Below are positions 15,403 to 22,375 of a stretch of DNA of 25,310 nt, in pieces; the first letter of the stretch is position 1; the number at the start of each line of letters is the position of its first letter. The stretch is from Acidobacteriota bacterium (GTDB taxonomy: Bacteria > Acidobacteriota > Polarisedimenticolia > QHYA01), in contig QHYA01000096.1 of NCBI GenBank assembly GCA_003223995.1, forward strand, positions 1 through 25,310. The letters are read 5' to 3'. The translations under genes and the position numbers were made by a program. The notes beneath the pieces are model-generated. The model searched no databases. It was not told the origin of the DNA and saw only the letters and a program-made list of their open reading frames with translations.

Positions 15403-15799
15403 CAGCCTCGTGAGGATTGCGGATGGAATCCACGACATCTCGTCCGCCAAGGCGAGACAGCAGGCGCTCCGCGAGAATGCCCGGTCCCTCTGCCGCCCTC
15501 AGCGCGTTGCCGACGGCGATGAGGTCCTCTCGTGAGTGGCTGAGGCCGCGGGCGGCCGCCTCCTCGCGGACAATGTCGGAAAGGGAGTGGCAGGCGAAGC
15601 CCCGGCGCATCAGGCATGCCGCGGCCTCCCCCTTGCCGGCGGCGTTAGGGCCCGTCAGACCGACGACCAGCGGCCGGCGCGCTGGCCGCTTTGCGGGTTC
15701 CTTGCTCGCATTCCATAATGGGTGCCCGCTCGATGGAGACGACTCGATGAGACCCTCCAAGACAACTGCCGCCGCCGGCAGGATGGTTTGTGGCTTCAT
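15242..15799 (-). CDS. P-loop kinase (dCMP-deaminase N-domain/dephospho-CoA kinase-like), C-terminus truncated, start unclear
   Basis: The conserved core runs from about 15675 to 15255: LVVGLTGPNAAGKGEAAACL (Walker A), GFACHSLSDIVREEAAARG, REDLIAVGNALRAAEGPGILAERLL, VVDSIRNPHEAAILRRI and FERSLARGRLGDDETLEEFELREEQENS. This matches P-loop nucleotide/dephospho-CoA kinase-like proteins, including the kinase-like domain in front of some dCMP deaminases. The chain then stops (SIVQ) where relatives continue with a strand like ADxxIxNDG, so about 30 residues seem lost at the junction with the convergent VOC gene. No ATG or GTG lies just upstream of the core in frame; the nearest starts are TTG 15760 and ATG 15799, both antisense to the next gene's signal peptide, while two ATGs near 15710-15718 are out of frame. 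Probably a damaged gene. Confidence 0.6.
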   Translation of the reverse strand: MKPQTILPAAAVVLEGLIESSPSSGHPLWNASKEPAKRPARRPLVVGLTGPNAAGKGEAAACLMRRGFACHSLSDIVREEAAARGLSHSREDLIAVGNALRAAEGPGILAERLLSRLGGRDVVDSIRNPHEAAILRRIPGFVLIGLTAPVAIRFERSLARGRLGDDETLEEFELREEQENSSIVQ

Positions 15800-16292
15800 C
15801 GCCGCCGCGACGCTCTCGGCGCTCGTGCCGGCGCTGGCCGTCCCCCTCGCGACGATTGCCACTTCCATAGCTGCTGCCGCTCCCGCCCCTCCCGAGGGGG
15901 AGGTGAAGGTCGTCGTGACGCCTCCGCCCACGCCGGTCGCCCCCGGGTCACACGCCGAGGCGACCCTTGTCCTGTCGCCTCCGCAGGGGATCAAGATCAA
16001 CCGGTTCCCGCCGGTCACGCTGAAGCTCCAAGCACCCAAGGGGATCTCTCTCGACTCGGCCGAGCTGCGTCAGGGTTCCACCGAGCCGCTCGAGAATCCT
16101 GAGGATTTCCCCTTCAAGACGCTCGACCCGATGAAGATCCGCTTCGCGGTCGCTCCGGCTGCCAGCCCGGGCAAAGCGCGAATCACCGGGAAGCTCAACT
16201 TCGTTTTCTGCGTCGCACGCAGCGGCTACTGCGAGAGGACCACCCGCGACGTGGGCTTCGATGTCACCGTCGCGCCCGCGCGAACGAACTGA
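15747..16292 (+). CDS. Secreted DsbD-N-like domain protein
   Basis: 181 residues from ATG 15747, with TGGAG about 9 nt upstream. Residues 1-45 are a long signal peptide or membrane anchor (basic MRPSK, hydrophobic CGFIAAATLSALVPALAVPLA, Ala-rich end). The remaining 135 residues form one beta-rich domain: HAEATLVLSPPQGIKINRFPP, LKLQAPKGISLDSAEL, then KLNFVFCVARSGYCERTTRDVGFDVTV. This resembles the N-terminal domain of DsbD (thiol:disulfide interchange), which also has an Ig-like fold with a Cys pair near the end; the Cys pair here is spaced FCx6C. A role in passing electrons in the periplasm is possible but not shown, and no membrane DsbD core is nearby. The last 67 bp overlap, antisense, the end of the GHMP kinase gene. 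Confidence 0.75.
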   Translation: MRPSKTTAAAGRMVCGFIAAATLSALVPALAVPLATIATSIAAAAPAPPEGEVKVVVTPPPTPVAPGSHAEATLVLSPPQGIKINRFPPVTLKLQAPKGISLDSAELRQGSTEPLENPEDFPFKTLDPMKIRFAVAPAASPGKARITGKLNFVFCVARSGYCERTTRDVGFDVTVAPARTN

Positions 16293-17254
16293 AAATCGAG
16301 CAGCCTCGCTCCAGCCCGGACGACGGCCCGTTCGACCTCGGGGACTCGCTCCGGAGGAGCCAGGAAAACGAGGCACCCACCTCCGCCCGCTCCGCAGACT
16401 TTTCCACCCCACGCCCCGGCGCGCCATCCCGCTGCGAGCAGCGGCGCCACCGGTCCGGCGGTCACGAGGGGCGAGATCTTTCTCCGGTGCGACATCTCAG
16501 CCTTCAGAGCCGCCCCCGCCCGTTTCCAGTCCCGAGCGAGCAGGGCCTCGCGCATCTCCTGCGCGGCGGAGATGACCCCCTCCAGCGCCCGCGCGGCGTG
16601 CCTTTCCCCATCCAATCGCCGCTTGACCATGTCCCAGTTGCTGCGGGCCGAGAAGCGGCTGGCGCCCGAGTAACAGAGGACTGTCCTGCGGCGCAGAGGC
16701 GTGAGCCCCACGGAAATGGCGTTGCGGCGGCCCCCCCCGGCCCGCCACTCGATCGTTTGGGCCCCGCCGTACATCGCTGCGAAATGATCCTGCTCCCCCG
16801 CAGGCACTCTCAGCACCTGAGTCTCGACATCTCGGACGAGAACGAGCCGCTGGCGCGGCAGAAGCGGCCGGCCGGCGAGGCGGCCGAGGGCTGTTGCGAC
16901 GGCCACCGCGAGGGCCGAGGAGCCTCCGAGCCCGGATCCGGCCGGAGCGTCGCAGTCGGTCTCGATATCGACGCCTCCCGGAGGGGCCAGAAGCTGCGCG
17001 AGGCGCGCCAGGAGTTCGAGCGGTTCGCCCGGCTCGACGGGAGCGCCCAGCGAACGGACCAGACGGCGCTTCTGGTCCCGGGAGACGATGGCCAGCCGCC
17101 CGTCCCGCCGCTCGCGCGCCCGGCAGCGGGCAAGCAGACTGATCGCGACGTTGACCGTGAGGGCGCCTTCCGAGAGCAGGTAGAGAGGCCAGATGTCGAT
17201 GGTCCCACCCGCGAGGTCGATCCTCGTGGGAGCGGAGGCCACGACCTCCCTCAA
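16226..17254 (-). CDS. GHMP family sugar kinase
   Basis: 342 residues from TTG 17254, which overlaps the stop of the DUF2007-like gene by four bases (TTGA), with GGAGG about 10 nt upstream; translation is probably coupled. GHMP kinases phosphorylate small sugars or alcohols with ATP. Visible motifs are APTRIDLAGGTIDIWPLYLL at the start, the phosphate loop APAGSGLGGSSALAVA near residue 108, AGEQDHFAAMYGG near 155, and the C-terminal GGKVCGAGGGGCLVFL near 290. The subgroup resembles HddA/fucokinase/galactokinase-like enzymes; the exact sugar is unknown and no sugar-nucleotide genes adjoin. The last 22 residues overlap the DsbD-like gene antisense, and only the first few of them (FQFVRAG) look like family sequence. 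Confidence 0.87.
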   Translation of the reverse strand: MREVVASAPTRIDLAGGTIDIWPLYLLSEGALTVNVAISLLARCRARERRDGRLAIVSRDQKRRLVRSLGAPVEPGEPLELLARLAQLLAPPGGVDIETDCDAPAGSGLGGSSALAVAVATALGRLAGRPLLPRQRLVLVRDVETQVLRVPAGEQDHFAAMYGGAQTIEWRAGGGRRNAISVGLTPLRRRTVLCYSGASRFSARSNWDMVKRRLDGERHAARALEGVISAAQEMREALLARDWKRAGAALKAEMSHRRKISPLVTAGPVAPLLAAGWRAGAWGGKVCGAGGGGCLVFLAPPERVPEVERAVVRAGARLLDFQFVRAGATVTSKPTSRVVLSQ

Positions 17255-17568
17255 GTGTGTTTTCCCTCCACCTCCTCGTCCTCCTCATCCTCTTGCTCCT
17301 CGCCCTCTTGCTCTTCGCCGCTTCCCTCCTTGTCCTTGGCGAGAGAGGTTCGGAGAGCGGAGCCCTGGCGGTGCGCCTCGATGATCGCCCTGGCCTCGTC
17401 GGCCAGAGGGGCCGGCACAGCCAGGCGCACTTCACCAAGCCCGTCTATCGTCAAGGGATAGGCGCCGTGGATGATGTCGGAACGGATGCTGCAGGGGATG
17501 CCGTAGGTCGGCCGAGGATCAATTATCTCACGCGGACGCTCCTGCCGTTTGGCCTCCGGCCTGGTCAA
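17251..17568 (-). CDS. DUF2007-like small protein with acidic tail, N-terminus doubtful
   Basis: 105 residues from TTG 17568, with no ribosome site. The middle, YGIPCSIRSDIIHGAYPLTIDGLG then EVRLAVPAPLADEARAIIEAHR, matches the C-terminal two thirds of the DUF2007 (putative signal-transducing) ferredoxin-like fold. The family's first strand and helix, which normally precede YGIPC, are replaced by a basic stretch (PEAKRQERPREIIDPRP) with no resemblance, so the 5' end may have been lost. From about residue 78 a low-complexity tail of Glu, Asp and Gln (GEEQEGEEQEDEEDEEVEG) follows, coded by a GAG/GAC-rich repeat. The function is unknown. It forms a two-gene operon with the GHMP kinase. Confidence 0.65.
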   Translation of the reverse strand: MTRPEAKRQERPREIIDPRPTYGIPCSIRSDIIHGAYPLTIDGLGEVRLAVPAPLADEARAIIEAHRQGSALRTSLAKDKEGSGEEQEGEEQEDEEDEEVEGKHT

Positions 17569-17624
17569 TCAATTTGGACACTACGGCCTGGTCACGGAGC
17601 TCGCTCCGCGTCTATCATGATTTC

Positions 17625-18488
17625 ATGCCTGAATCGATGCTCGTTTCCCGCGAGGAGCTGCGCTTCGACCTGGGAGGAGCCCGCTTCGACCTCGAGCGGG
17701 ACCGGAGCCTGCTGACGTGGATCTTCTCGCAGTCGCTGTTCGGCGAAGCGACGGGGTGTTACTGCGGCGCCGCTCTCTACACCGCGCCGGACATCGAATC
17801 GGCCACGTTTCTGTCCCGGCAGGCGCTGGAGGAGTTCGCGCATTTCCACAACTTCCTGCGGATCTTTCGAATCCTCGGCACGCGACCCCGGCCCCCGCAT
17901 CCGGTCATGCGGTTCCTGACCACACACGAGAAGCTCTGGGACCACCACGTCTGCCTCGAGATGGCCGTGGGGGAGGGGCTGGTCCTGATCGCCTTCGACA
18001 TGCTGATCGAGGCATTCGACGACCCCGACATCAAGGCCATCCTGCAAGCGATCGCGGACCAGGAATGCGGGCACGTCCGGTTCGGTGAGCAGCAGACCCT
18101 CAAGCTGCTCCGGGAGCGGCCGCGTCTGCGGCGGCAGCTTCTCGGCCGCGCTCTGATCTCTCTGGCGGCGATGCGCCTCCTCGGGCGCCACGTCCAGCGA
18201 TGGACCCCTCCCGGGCATCCTGTCATGAGCCGGGCACCCGAGTTTCTCGAGCACGCAGTTCGCGTGACCGAGATGAGGCTTCGCAGGCTCGGTCTTCTCG
18301 ATCGCCCGCTCTCCGAGCTCGGGCGGCTCGAGCGGGCGGGTCTGATGGCGCTCGGCCCGGCGGCGGCGTTCTTCCGCGGCCTCGTCACCTCCCGCAAGCC
18401 CCGCATCCCCCGGAACTACCTCCAGGACCCCGTCATCGACCGCGTGCTCGGCGCCGGACGGCCGACTCCCGGTGAGCCGCCGGCATAG
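17625..18488 (+). CDS. Ferritin-like (diiron) protein
   Basis: 287 residues from ATG 17625; ATG 17637 (MLVSREEL) is also possible, and no ribosome site is clear. The protein is almost all helix. Candidate metal ligands are LEEFAHFHNF near residue 70 (ExxH-like), EKLWDHH and CLEMAVGEGL near 105-115, and DQECGHVRFGEQQ near 145 (ExxH), the arrangement expected of a four-helix ferritin-like diiron site such as in hydroxylases and desaturase-like oxidases. About 110 further residues follow the bundle, ending RIPRNYLQDPVIDRVL. I do not recognise a named subgroup. Neighbours (a DUF2007-like gene divergent, a HAD phosphatase convergent) give no clue to substrate. Confidence 0.72.
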   Translation: MPESMLVSREELRFDLGGARFDLERDRSLLTWIFSQSLFGEATGCYCGAALYTAPDIESATFLSRQALEEFAHFHNFLRIFRILGTRPRPPHPVMRFLTTHEKLWDHHVCLEMAVGEGLVLIAFDMLIEAFDDPDIKAILQAIADQECGHVRFGEQQTLKLLRERPRLRRQLLGRALISLAAMRLLGRHVQRWTPPGHPVMSRAPEFLEHAVRVTEMRLRRLGLLDRPLSELGRLERAGLMALGPAAAFFRGLVTSRKPRIPRNYLQDPVIDRVLGAGRPTPGEPPA

Positions 18489-18511
18489 TGCCCGATGCTG
18501 CGGGAGTGGAA

Positions 18512-19300
18512 TCAGCCGAGGGGCAGTACCAGATCGGACACGGAATCCACGATCAGGTCGGGACGGTGAGTCGATAGCTCGCCTGGATCTCCTGTGAACC
18601 TGCCCGTGCGGACGAGAGCCGTGCGGCAGCCGGCGGCTGCGCCCCCCGCGATGTCGGTCTCCACGTCGTCCCCCACGACCAGCACCTGCGGTGCAGGAAG
18701 TCCCAGCTCCGCGAGCGCCAGCTCGAAGAACGCCACGGAGGGTTTCCCGACGACCTCGGCCGTGACGCCCGCCGAGTACTCCAGCGCCGCGACGAAGGCC
18801 CCGGCATCCAGCACCAGTCCTTCTTCAGCCCCAGAGTGCCAGTAGCGGTTCTTGTGGAGCGCCAGAAGTGAGGCTCCGTCCAGCAGCCAGCGGAATGCCG
18901 CGTTGAGCCTTTCCCATGTGAACCCCTTGCCGATGTCCCCGACGACGAGCCAGTCCGGATGGGACTCGTCCTCCACGATCCCCGACAGGTCGGCGCGGAC
19001 CTCGGGAGGGACCAGAAGGCCCGCGCGCGTGCGGCCGGAGCGCAAGATCCTCAGGCCGGCAAGGATCGCCGGGGCGAGGATCTCCTCCGCCGTGATATCG
19101 AACCCCGCCCGCTGAAGCACGACCGCTGTCGCCGCCCTCGGGCGGCGCGTCGTGTTGGTCGTGACCCGAAAGGGGATCCTCGCCTCTCTCAGCGAGGAGA
19201 TGAGTCCGGCTCCCCCAGGCACAGGCTCGTCATTCACGAGCAGCGTGCCGTCGATATCGAGAAGCAGGCCCCGGATCGTTTCAATTGGTTTCATCGACAT
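18512..19300 (-). CDS. HAD-IIA family phosphatase
   Basis: 262 residues, normal length, from ATG 19300 (ATG 19294 also in frame). Motif I LLLDIDGTLLV holds the nucleophile Asp15 and acid/base Asp17; motif II is RVTTNTTR near residue 46; Lys lies in VVGKPSVAFFELALAEL; motif IV VVGDDVETDIAGGAAAG is near residue 211. The cap between motifs II and III is of type IIA (NagD/LHPP-like), with EEILAPAILAGLRIL and HKNRYW. The subgroup is close to LHPP/HDHD2-type phosphatases, which act on small phosphate esters or phospho-amino acids; the true substrate is unknown. It is divergent from the PLP dehydratase gene. Confidence 0.9.
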   Translation of the reverse strand: MSMKPIETIRGLLLDIDGTLLVNDEPVPGGAGLISSLREARIPFRVTTNTTRRPRAATAVVLQRAGFDITAEEILAPAILAGLRILRSGRTRAGLLVPPEVRADLSGIVEDESHPDWLVVGDIGKGFTWERLNAAFRWLLDGASLLALHKNRYWHSGAEEGLVLDAGAFVAALEYSAGVTAEVVGKPSVAFFELALAELGLPAPQVLVVGDDVETDIAGGAAAGCRTALVRTGRFTGDPGELSTHRPDLIVDSVSDLVLPLG

Positions 19301-19378
19301 GGAGTGATGCTACCGGACGGACAGTTCCAAGAGAATCATATATCCGAGCCCGAGGGATTGGGGGCGCTTGACGGGGCA

Positions 19379-19408
19379 ATTGGCGGCTCCGGAACCATTG
19401 GCGGCTCC
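19379..19408. repeat. 12-bp direct repeat in the HAD/dehydratase spacer
   Basis: ATTGGCGGCTCC occurs at 19379-19390 and 19397-19408, a period of 18 bp. It lies in the 225-bp divergent spacer together with a 7-bp hairpin (CGCCGCG/CGCGGCG, 19443-19460). It could be a pair of regulator sites or simple slippage; no promoter can be placed with confidence. Confidence 0.5.
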
Positions 19409-19498
19409 CCACCCCGAAGCGCGGAAGGCGACCGCTCCCTGGCGCCGCGGCTTCGCGGCGTTATAAACTGCGCGCCTCGGGCCCTCTTCATTTCTCGG

Positions 19499-19525
19499 GA
19501 CTCCATTGACTCCATCGACTGCATC
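19499..19525 (+). repeat. Three 9-bp repeats directly before the dehydratase start
   Basis: GACTCCATT, GACTCCATC and GACTGCATC stand head to tail and end at the GTG 19526. They are in frame with the gene and would code for Asp-Ser-Ile, Asp-Ser-Ile, Asp-Cys-Ile if translation began upstream. No Shine-Dalgarno lies in or near them. Confidence 0.65.
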
Positions 19526-20476
19526 GTGATCCCCATCAAGTCGATCCGACAGGCCGCGGAGGCGTTGAAAGGGGAGATCGTCCGCACTCCGCTGATTCCC
19601 CTGCCTGGATATGACTCCGAGCGGACCGGACGAATCTATCTGAAGCTCGAGATGCTCCAGCCGATCGGTTCGTTCAAGATCCGCGGCGCCCTGAACGCCC
19701 TCCGCGCGACGCCGCCAGAGGACCTCTCGGAGGGAATCTGGACGGCCAGCGCTGGAAACATGGCGCAGGGAGCCGCTCATGTGGCCCGGAGTCTGGGAAT
19801 CCCCTGCACGGTGCTGACCCCGGATACGGCCCCGGAGGCGAAACGGCTGGCCATCGAGAGGCTCCAAGCGAAGGTGCTCAAGGTCCCCTTCGATCGCTGG
19901 TGGCAGGCGATGGAGGACCGCTTCTTCCCGGGAATGCCCGGCCGCCTCCTCCATCCCTTCGACGACGACAGCGTCATGGCCGGCAACGGAACGATCGCTC
20001 TCGAAGTCCTCGAAGACCTTCCCCTCGTGGACACCGTCTTCATTCCCTGGGGCGGAGGCGGGCTTGCCTGCGGGATCGCCAGCGCCTTCCGCTCCTTGAG
20101 CCCGAGCACGCGGCTCTACGCGGCGGAGGTCTCCACGGCTGCTCCTCTCGCCGCATCCCTGGCGGCGGGATCGGCCCAGAAAATCACTCGTGTTCCTTCG
20201 TTCGTGGACGGGATCGGCGGGACGGCTGTCTTCCCGCGGATGTTCGGGATGGCTCGGTCGCTTCTCGACGGGTCCTTGACCGCGACGCCCGGCGAGATCG
20301 AGGAGGCGATACGACTCCTTGTGGAGAGAACCCGGATCGTCGCCGAGGGAGCGGGAGCATGCCCGGTGGCTGTCGCTCTCTCGCGGCCGGCACCAGGAAA
20401 CACGGTCTGCATCGTGTCGGGCGGCAACATCGACGCCGCAGTCCTCGCCCGCATCCTCCGGCGCGAGCCCGACTGA
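19526..20476 (+). CDS. PLP-dependent threonine/serine dehydratase-like enzyme
   Basis: 316 residues from GTG 19526; the frame is open upstream but the family pattern starts here (IKSIRQAAEALKGEIVRTPLIPL). It is a fold-type II PLP enzyme: PIGSFKIRGALNAL carries the cofactor Lys51, TASAGNMAQG near residue 75 is the substrate/cofactor Asn loop, WGGGGLACGIA near 175 binds PLP phosphate, and IVSGGNID near 300 closes the site. Threonine dehydratases and serine racemases commonly read SAGNHAQG, so His is Met here. There is no C-terminal regulatory ACT-like domain, so it is the short, catabolic or racemase-like type. A RidA gene follows 23 bp later, which fits an enzyme that releases reactive enamine/imine products. 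Serine racemase or another beta-eliminating lyase is possible. Confidence 0.87.
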   Translation: MIPIKSIRQAAEALKGEIVRTPLIPLPGYDSERTGRIYLKLEMLQPIGSFKIRGALNALRATPPEDLSEGIWTASAGNMAQGAAHVARSLGIPCTVLTPDTAPEAKRLAIERLQAKVLKVPFDRWWQAMEDRFFPGMPGRLLHPFDDDSVMAGNGTIALEVLEDLPLVDTVFIPWGGGGLACGIASAFRSLSPSTRLYAAEVSTAAPLAASLAAGSAQKITRVPSFVDGIGGTAVFPRMFGMARSLLDGSLTATPGEIEEAIRLLVERTRIVAEGAGACPVAVALSRPAPGNTVCIVSGGNIDAAVLARILRREPD

Positions 20477-20499
20477 CCCGGCCCGAGGAGCCCTTTCTC

Positions 20500-20967
20500 A
20501 TGGACGCCGAGCGCAGGCTGGAAGATCTGGGCATCGTCCTTCCTCCCTCCTGGCAGGCCCCCTCGGGACTGAACTTCGCAACGGCCTCGCGCTGCGGAAA
20601 CCTGCTGTTCCTCTCAGGGCACGGTCCGGCCAGAGCGGACGGCACGTGGATCACCGGACGGCTCGGACGGGACCTCTCGATCGAGCAGGGCTACGAGGCA
20701 GCCCGGCTGACGGGATTGAACCTCCTCGCGACGACCCGCGCGGCGCTGGGGTCGCTCGACGCCGTAGGGCGCGTCGTGAAGGTGCTCGGGATGGTTGCCT
20801 GCACAGAGGATTTTCACGACATGCCGCAGGTCATCAACGGCGCCTCGGACCTCTTCGTCGCGGTCTTTGGCGAAGCGGGCCGACATGCCCGTTCGGCTGT
20901 CGGCCTCGTCTCCCTGCCCATGAACATCCCGGTCGAAATCGAGATGATCGTCGAGGTCAGAGAGTGA
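20500..20967 (+). CDS. RidA/YjgF-family enamine/imine deaminase
   Basis: 155 residues from ATG 20500, with GAGGAG nearby upstream. RidA proteins are small trimers that hydrolyse reactive enamines/imines such as 2-aminoacrylate formed by PLP dehydratases. The family pattern is strong: LLFLSGHGPARADGTW, GYEAARLTGLNLLATTRAALGSLD, VVKVLGMVACTEDFHDMPQVINGASDLFVAVFG, then RHARSAVGLVSLPMNIPVEIEMIVEV. The Arg in HARSAVG aligns with Arg105 of E. coli RidA, needed for deaminase activity. It belongs to the longer (about 155 aa) subgroup with LPPSWQAPSG at the start. Placed just after a PLP dehydratase, it probably clears that enzyme's products. The 3' end overlaps the convergent nuclease gene by 11 bp. 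Confidence 0.92.
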   Translation: MDAERRLEDLGIVLPPSWQAPSGLNFATASRCGNLLFLSGHGPARADGTWITGRLGRDLSIEQGYEAARLTGLNLLATTRAALGSLDAVGRVVKVLGMVACTEDFHDMPQVINGASDLFVAVFGEAGRHARSAVGLVSLPMNIPVEIEMIVEVRE

Positions 20968-22330
20968 ACTGCTGACCCATCTCCGGCGCCTGGGCGGAGA
21001 ACCCACGCTCTGCCTGGAGCCTGCCGGCCAGGGCCAGCGCCTGAGCCTCTTCCCCGTGCGTCACGAAGGAACTCTTCGGCGGCGGGAACCCAGACAGCCA
21101 CTTCAAGAGCTCGTGGTGGTCTGCGTGCCCGGAGAGACCGTGCAGGACCGCGACGGCCGCTGCGACCTCGATCTCCTCGTGGTGGATGCGGATGGCCCGC
21201 GCCCCCTCCTGCAAAGCCCGCCCTCTTGTCCCCTCCGCCTGATAGCCAATCAGCAGGATCAGATTGCGCGGGTCCGACGCGTGGTGCTTGATGTGGTGGA
21301 GGATCCTTCCTCCCGTCATCATGCCGCTGGAGGAGATGATCACCGCGGGCCCGCTCATGCCGTTCAGGGCCATGCTCTCCTGCTGGGTGTGGACCAGGTG
21401 GAGCGTCCCCTCCGCGCCCCCGCTCCGAAGCTCTTCTTCGGGAAGGCGGTTCTGCCCACGGTACTTCTCGTAAACCTTCGTGGCCTCGAGCGCCATGGGG
21501 CTGTCGAGGTGGATCGGCACACGAGGCAGCTTGCCGCGCGCCACCAGCAACTGCAGGAGGTAAATGATCTGCTGGGCCCTTCCGACGGCGAAGGCGGGGA
21601 CCAGGAGAATCCCTCCGCGACTCAGCACCTCGCCAGCGAGGATCTCGAGCTGAGAATTCACGTCTTCATTGCAGTGGCACCTGTCTCCATAAGTCGACTC
21701 CAGGACGAGATAATCGGATTCCGGAGGGGGGACGGGGTCGGGATTGATCGGCATCCCGTAGCGTCCAACGTCTCCCGAGAACAAGACAGTCACGCTCCGG
21801 CCCCCGTCCTGGATTCGGAGCTGGATCATGGCAGAGCCGAGAAGGTGCCCCACATTGAGCATCCGGAAGGAAACGCCGGAGTCGAGCTGCTTCCAGGAAT
21901 CGTACTCTTCCGGGCGGAAGAGCTTCATCGCCGCCTCCACGTCGTCGGCAACGTAGAGCGGCAGGGCCGGCGAATGCTTCGTCTTCCTCTTGCGGTTCAG
22001 GAACTCGGCATCCTCCATCTGCAGGTGGGCGGAGTCCAGCAGCATGAACCGGGCCAGTTCCGCCGTGGGCGAGGTCGCGTGGACCGCGCTGCGGTAACCC
22101 TCGCGGACGAAACGGGGCAGGTAGCCGCTGTGGTCGATGTGGGCATGCGTGAGAAGCATCCTGTCCACGCTGCGCGGCTCGAAGGCTGTGGGCTTCCAGT
22201 TCTGCTCTCGGAGCGCTTTGAGCCCCTGGAACATCCCGCAGTCGATCATCAGCCTCCTCCCATTCACCTCGAGCAGGTAGCGAGATCCCGTCACCGTTCG
22301 CGCCGCGCCATGGAATGAGAGCAAGATCAT
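20957..22330 (-). CDS. MBL-fold/beta-CASP RNA-processing-type hydrolase
   Basis: 457 residues from ATG 22330, with GGAGG about 9 nt upstream; a longer open frame reaches 22918 but is low-complexity antisense. The order is metallo-beta-lactamase part (LSFHGAARTVTGSRYLLEV, MIDCGMFQG, zinc motif LTHAHIDHSGYLP near residue 60, NVGHLLGSAMIQL, LFSGDVGRYG), beta-CASP part (LVLESTYGDR, ILLVPAFAVGRAQQIIYLL, IHLDSPMALEATKVY, VIISSSGMMTGGRILHH) and a C-terminal Zn-dependent RNA-specificity part (LIGYQAEGTRGRAL, HGLSGHADHHELLKWL). This is the CPSF73/YSH1-like bacterial group, likely a zinc-dependent endoribonuclease or exoribonuclease in the cytoplasm. All expected His/Asp ligands are present. Confidence 0.93.
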   Translation of the reverse strand: MILLSFHGAARTVTGSRYLLEVNGRRLMIDCGMFQGLKALREQNWKPTAFEPRSVDRMLLTHAHIDHSGYLPRFVREGYRSAVHATSPTAELARFMLLDSAHLQMEDAEFLNRKRKTKHSPALPLYVADDVEAAMKLFRPEEYDSWKQLDSGVSFRMLNVGHLLGSAMIQLRIQDGGRSVTVLFSGDVGRYGMPINPDPVPPPESDYLVLESTYGDRCHCNEDVNSQLEILAGEVLSRGGILLVPAFAVGRAQQIIYLLQLLVARGKLPRVPIHLDSPMALEATKVYEKYRGQNRLPEEELRSGGAEGTLHLVHTQQESMALNGMSGPAVIISSSGMMTGGRILHHIKHHASDPRNLILLIGYQAEGTRGRALQEGARAIRIHHEEIEVAAAVAVLHGLSGHADHHELLKWLSGFPPPKSSFVTHGEEAQALALAGRLQAERGFSAQAPEMGQQFTL

Positions 22331-22353
22331 CCGGAGCTTCCTCCGCCGGACCT

Positions 22354-22359
22354 TATAAT
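22354..22359. promoter_or_regulatory. Shared -10 element (TATAAT) between divergent genes
   Basis: A perfect TATAAT stands in the 45-bp gap between the nuclease ATG (22330, minus) and the membrane-protein ATG (22376, plus). Read backward it gives TATTAT, also a usable -10. No good -35 is visible in either direction (CCGGAG at the 17-bp position for the plus strand). A plus-strand start near 22366 would leave a leader of about 10 nt. Confidence 0.45.
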
Positions 22360-22375
22360 AGCCGCACTTCCGCAC

